DNA of 64,000 bases from Aphanomyces cochlioides (Eukaryota; Oomycota; Saprolegniomycetes; Saprolegniales; Verrucalvaceae), in NCBI GenBank assembly GCA_019828595.1, contig JAHQRK010000020.1:1302001-1366000 (forward strand). Reading direction: 5' to 3'. The position numbers and the translations under genes were made by a program. The notes beneath the pieces were generated by a model, which saw only the letters and a list, made by a program, of their open reading frames with translations, ran no database searches and was not told where the DNA came from. Every line of letters begins with the position of its first letter. Within the stretch, counting starts at the first letter, position 1. Below, one piece after another: positions 60,466-64,000 of this stretch.

Positions 60466-61142
60466 TAGTGGGTCTCAGAGTAGGCAGCATCTTTTTTGGC
60501 AGCTTGGAAATCATTTGATGATTGGTAAAAATTGAATGATATTGAAGATGCCAAGATGCTAGCATCTCGGCATCTTCTGCTTCTGGCAGGAAACAGTTTT
60601 CACAGGTTGTTATATTTATAAGTTCATAAGAGTACTTTGAAACTGACTTTCATTTACCTCGTCCATCCATGGCGTCGACCGAGTCTTCTGGTGAGCAGGC
60701 CAAGAGCAAGAAGAATGGCTCGAAAGTCCAGAGCCAGTGAATTCTATGGACGAACGACAGCGATGGCGGTGGAATGAACAGTATGGAGGTCCTATGGATC
60801 TCCATACTGTTCATTCCTTTTTGATTCATTCATTTGGATCTAGCCGACAAGTATCGTGTGGCTTCGACGGCCAAGATGAGTCCCGCGAGCGATCCATCGA
60901 ACTCATCATCGAGCTCGTCCTCCATGTCGAGTTGCATCCACAAATATCTCCACTTCTTGCGCTTTTCGAACAGCCACCAGCACTTTTTGAGCAACAAGTG
61001 CCTGGCACTGACTTTCACAATTGAACCTTGCTGCTGCTGACCCGAAAACTGGGGGTGTCAGTGTTCATTCTATTTCTACGTTTACGATTGGACAAAAAGT
61101 CAAGCTGCCAAAAGTTGATGGTGTCTACTCTGAGACCCACTA
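60466..61142. mobile_element. TIR element (677 bp), possible PIF/Harbinger derivative
   Basis: Inverted ends TAGTGGGTCTCAGAGTAG at 60466-60483 and 61125-61142, with further matches inward (GGCAGCTTG). The flanks allow a TA or a 3-bp AAT duplication. The minus strand 61018-60830 encodes a charged helical stretch (LFEKRKKWRYLWMQLDMED, FDGSLAGLILAVEATRYLSA) resembling the N-terminus of oomycete Harbinger-type transposases; this is inference. A plus-strand ATG at 60669 starts MASTESSGEQAKSKKNG and stops after 23 codons. Confidence 0.5.
60771..60817. repeat. Near-perfect 47-bp palindrome
   Basis: GGAATGAACAGTATGGAG at 60771-60788 is exactly inverted at 60800-60817. The middle GTCC-TAT-GGAT also pairs apart from one G-T, leaving a 3-nt loop. 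It lies inside the TIR element. Confidence 0.9.
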
Positions 61143-61380
61143 ATATCATTCGCTGAAAGATGAAATGAAAAGCGCGTCCTTCTAACTGCGTGTCACATGA
61201 TCGAGTCCAATGTTTAAAAGCCTTAAAAAGTTTAGCCCCACAAGCTCGCTGACAGAATACCTGCCACATTTATTCAGCGATAGGCTCTCAACTGGGTTTC
61301 TTCAGCATAGAAGTTGGTCCATTTTCTTATTATTGTAAATGCCATGATCGCTTCAGTACGGACGCTGTTGTTCTACATTT

Positions 61381-62010
61381 ACAGTGGTGGAAAGCATCGA
61401 GGGGACTTTTTATGTTTTGACCCAATAAATTACACTCTGGAACAAATAAAAACAGTTTTCCCATGCAGTTTTTTCTGGTGATATCGACTGTATGAATACA
61501 ATCCTTTAAAACCACATAGATTACAAGAAACGATGAAATATAGTCGAGAGTGATATTCATTTTTCATCCTTATATTCTATTACCTGTTTAATTGAAATTA
61601 TTTGACAAAACTGATCACATAATGTTTCAAGAGGTTCAAGAAAAATTAGTTGGATGATCGAAGTCTCTCATATTCGATTATTTTGATTTTGCAAATGATG
61701 GACGATAATTGAGAGATCGAATATGCAATAAAATACGTTTATTCAATTTCATATTCATGAATTAAAAGATTGATAATGCATTTATCCGATAAACAACGAT
61801 ATTCATGTGCCTGGTGACCGCTTAAGTGGTTAAGAAGGACTTGGGACCATCGTTTGAACCTTCAAATATGAATAACATTCGAATATTTATATTTAACTAC
61901 GTATACTCTGTCACAGGTACGTCAGAACTGGATATTTTGGTTCAAAGTTGCACCTTACCTAAAATATGATATTTTTTGTTGAAGTCCCCTCGATGCTTTC
62001 CACCACTGTT
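61381..62010. mobile_element. MITE with perfect 28-bp TIRs (630 bp)
   Basis: ACAGTGGTGGAAAGCATCGA... at 61381-61408 and its exact inverse at 61983-62010. CAGTGG ends recall Tc1/mariner-type termini, but the flanks do not show a clear TA pair. No coding capacity. A tRNA-like stretch lies inside at 61813-61870. Confidence 0.65.
61813..61870 (+). other. tRNA-like sequence (A-box and B-box-like), possible SINE relic
   Basis: CTTAAGTGGTTAAGAAGG resembles a tRNA D-arm region and GTTTGAACC resembles a B box about 35 nt later. The arms do not fold into a complete tRNA, so a functional tRNA is unlikely. Confidence 0.25.
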
Positions 62011-63045
62011 AATTAAAGGACAAGAATCGTATAGGACATGAAGTCTGAGAGAATCACAAATGCACGATATCAGCCGGCGACGACGACTTCTATTGCAAGT
62101 TAGCAGCCATGATAGACGTAGAATAACTTCAAAGCGTGTTTGGAATCCTGTGGAGTGACGCTTACTTCATCACAACCTGTGATAACTGCTACAGACGAGT
62201 TGGCGAGTGGAGTAGTGAACGTCGAACTGTGGTCAGAAAATATTCATTTGGAGAGGTACTCGTTTTCCGAGTTTGATACTAATATCTGTATGGGTTGACA
62301 CAGGACACAAGCTATAATTGCTTACAGGTATTGTCTTTTTCACCCAAAGTTGTATTTTTCTACCAAAATTGAGTTCATTTCCAAATCGATTCCATCATAC
62401 TGAAGTCAAGTATAAATGAAAAGTAACATAAATTGGCCAAATAAAATTCACCTGTGTATAGTTGTGTTTTGCGTGAACTTGGTAAATACTCGATTCTGAT
62501 TGGCTGATCGATTTGCAGATCGATTTGAAAAATCGATACATTTGAGACCCCTCTCACAATTTAGAATGAAATCGACAATATATATTATGAAGTTGCTGCT
62601 TTCTCAACAAACTATTCTAAAATCTGAAACTTTATTTAGTGAACACTTTAAATACTTCGAAGTAATTAAAAGGTATCGAATTGTGTAAGTTACCTTCATG
62701 GAGAGAGATCATAGAACGATAGCAAAACCTAAATACAAACAGGGCATTAAGGAAATAAAGATAAAGAGTCATTCGGACAAGACCTGAAGACATCCTTGAT
62801 TCACAATATGTCATGACTATTTTGATTTTCAAGGTTGTTGAAATATGGGACTTGTATACTTCATACAAATTTCAATATACATTTAGAAAAGTATTTATTT
62901 TCATGCGTTCACTACTCAACTGTACCCGTCTCCCTTCATATTTTTATACTTATCGGGTATTCAGGTAGACAGGCAGGTGGCAGTTATTTGGAATTTCACC
63001 AAGATCTGCATTACACCCAACCATCGCCAGAGTAAACTTGCACTT
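62011..63045. other. AT-rich intergenic DNA, no feature
   Basis: Nothing supported on either strand. Confidence 0.4.
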
Positions 63046-63393
63046 ATGAATGGTTCGCCACAGGAAATGGGAGCCATAGACGGCCGAGACGAGCGAAAGA
63101 ACTACTATGAACTCAACAGGGAAAGAATCTTGGCCCAGCAAAAGGCCTACCGCGAACGTAAAAGACTGCGACTCCTTGAAGCCACAGATGGCATCCTGAT
63201 CGAGCCAAAACGGCGCCACCCACAAGTCAAGCATGTCAAGCTAGAACAATCAGTCAGAAATGATGAAAGTTCCAGCAATAAAGGCCAAGATGTTACTGAC
63301 AATGCCATCGAAATGTCGTCGCACAACTGCTTGGAGGCTTGGAAACTTGCGTTTGAATCTTCGCATGTCGTTAGTATGTTTCCCATTAAGTAG
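63046..63393 (+). CDS. Small charged protein, bZIP-like basic stretch
   Basis: 115 aa from MNGSPQEMGAIDGRDERKN. The stretch YYELNRERILAQQKAYRERK (about residues 20-40) is a basic amphipathic helix. It resembles both the N-x3-(R/K) basic regions of bZIP proteins and the NxExILAxxxxYRxRxR repeats seen in some oomycete and protist proteins, but no leucine heptads follow. The rest is polar with a short hydrophobic end (EAWKLAFESSHVVSMF). The first in-frame ATG is used; sequence upstream is open only with non-ATG codons. No clear initiator. It may be the first exon of a longer gene, since it ends close to the window edge. Confidence 0.45.
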   Translation: MNGSPQEMGAIDGRDERKNYYELNRERILAQQKAYRERKRLRLLEATDGILIEPKRRHPQVKHVKLEQSVRNDESSSNKGQDVTDNAIEMSSHNCLEAWKLAFESSHVVSMFPIK

Positions 63394-64000
63394 AATCTTA
63401 AGATCCAAGTAATTCATCAAGCCTTACGAACTTCTCTCTTGTCATTTAGAGTCTTGGAGATATAGTAGAGCCCGCCTTGTGAAGAGAGGGAGGGGCTCGG
63501 ACCACGTATAACGATTGTTGTGTTCTCCTCTCCCTTTCAATCAATCCTGCGTCATGCGCATTGCAGATGCATTATTCTTCTAGGTACAGGTGATAATGCT
63601 GCATGAAGATTATGTCGTTGAGGGTTGCTAAAACTCTAACAAAGCTTCACTTTCGTGGAATAAGCATTTGCCACAATCCTTTCCCCAGCTTCCGCTGTAT
63701 ACGAAATTAAGTAACGGAAAGCCAGAGACATTCTTGTCTCCCATAAGCTCACATGGCTAATCTGCATTGAGAGCATCTTTCAATTGGATCCTTTCAAAGA
63801 CAATGCGGGGTCCAGAAGTCATGTCGGTTTACTTCCACTTATCCACAGTCTGTTGGCATTATATCACTTTTCGAAGGTTTGATTAAATATGGCTGTTAAT
63901 ATGCTATTTACTGGATTTTGATTGGAAGTTATTTATCCACTTCCACAACCCAAGTCAAAATTCCGACTACACTCAGTTGCAGTTCTGTTCCCACCAGTTC
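63394..64000. other. Window end, no feature
   Basis: No gene or repeat recognised. Confidence 0.4.

Noticed and set aside
61042..61066. AAAACTGGGGGTGTCAGTG as a solo pogo-type TIR
   Set aside because: Only the AAAACTGGGGG core matches; the terminal CAGT pattern is offset and no partner is found within the expected distance.
1..64000. Prokaryotic features: operons, CRISPR, ribosome-binding sites
   Set aside because: Introns, retrotransposons, chromodomain and initiator motifs show a eukaryotic nuclear sequence; no repeat-spacer array is present.

Overview
The window looks like nuclear DNA of an oomycete, most likely a saprolegnialean such as an Aphanomyces- or Saprolegnia-type organism; the genus is inference. 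Evidence: genes are scattered on both strands with short GT-AG introns (41 to 165 nt), and there are no operons. Most credible host genes carry an oomycete-type initiator (TCAYTYY) with an adjacent flanking element (CAWTTT) a few bases before the ATG. START/FYVE-like proteins and Cys/His module proteins occur as small dispersed families. Well over half of the window is transposable elements.

Left part (1-14 kb): three paralogues of a START plus FYVE-like zinc-finger family on the minus strand (1033-2297 intact, 6183-6998 decayed, 9993-11248 intact). Between them lie a pogo-type DNA transposon inserted inside another pogo relative (4021-6054) and a Merlin element with perfect ends and an exact 8-bp target duplication (8441-9727). 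A chromodomain fragment of a Ty3/gypsy element follows (13574-14005).

Middle (15-32 kb): a decayed copia reverse transcriptase/RNase H is fused in frame to a member of a five-module Cys/His protein family (15175-17191). A complete Ty3/gypsy chromovirus follows (17479-23539; LTRs of 268 bp that differ at 3 positions, TSD GATTA). Three more five-module genes lie at 24740, 29489 and 31358, with a nested Mutator-like pair (26391-27563) and a pogo-type MITE (28158-28638) among them.

Right part (32-64 kb): a 9.9-kb LINE with ORF1, endonuclease, reverse transcriptase, PHD-like finger and RNase H, bounded by a 12-bp target duplication (32398-42337). Then come a secreted mucin-like protein gene (43344-45107), the fifth five-module gene (47580-48170), a second LINE with two uninterrupted ORFs (49876-56587), a three-exon gene that needs splicing to be seen (59651-60438), three TIR elements, and a short basic/charged protein gene (63046-63393).

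The host genes do not form a pathway. The visible themes are expansion of two zinc-binding families among transposons, nested transposition, and a host-retroelement chimera. All frameshifts resolved in plus-strand elements step the frame by -1, so single-base deletion, biological or from assembly, explains most broken elements.
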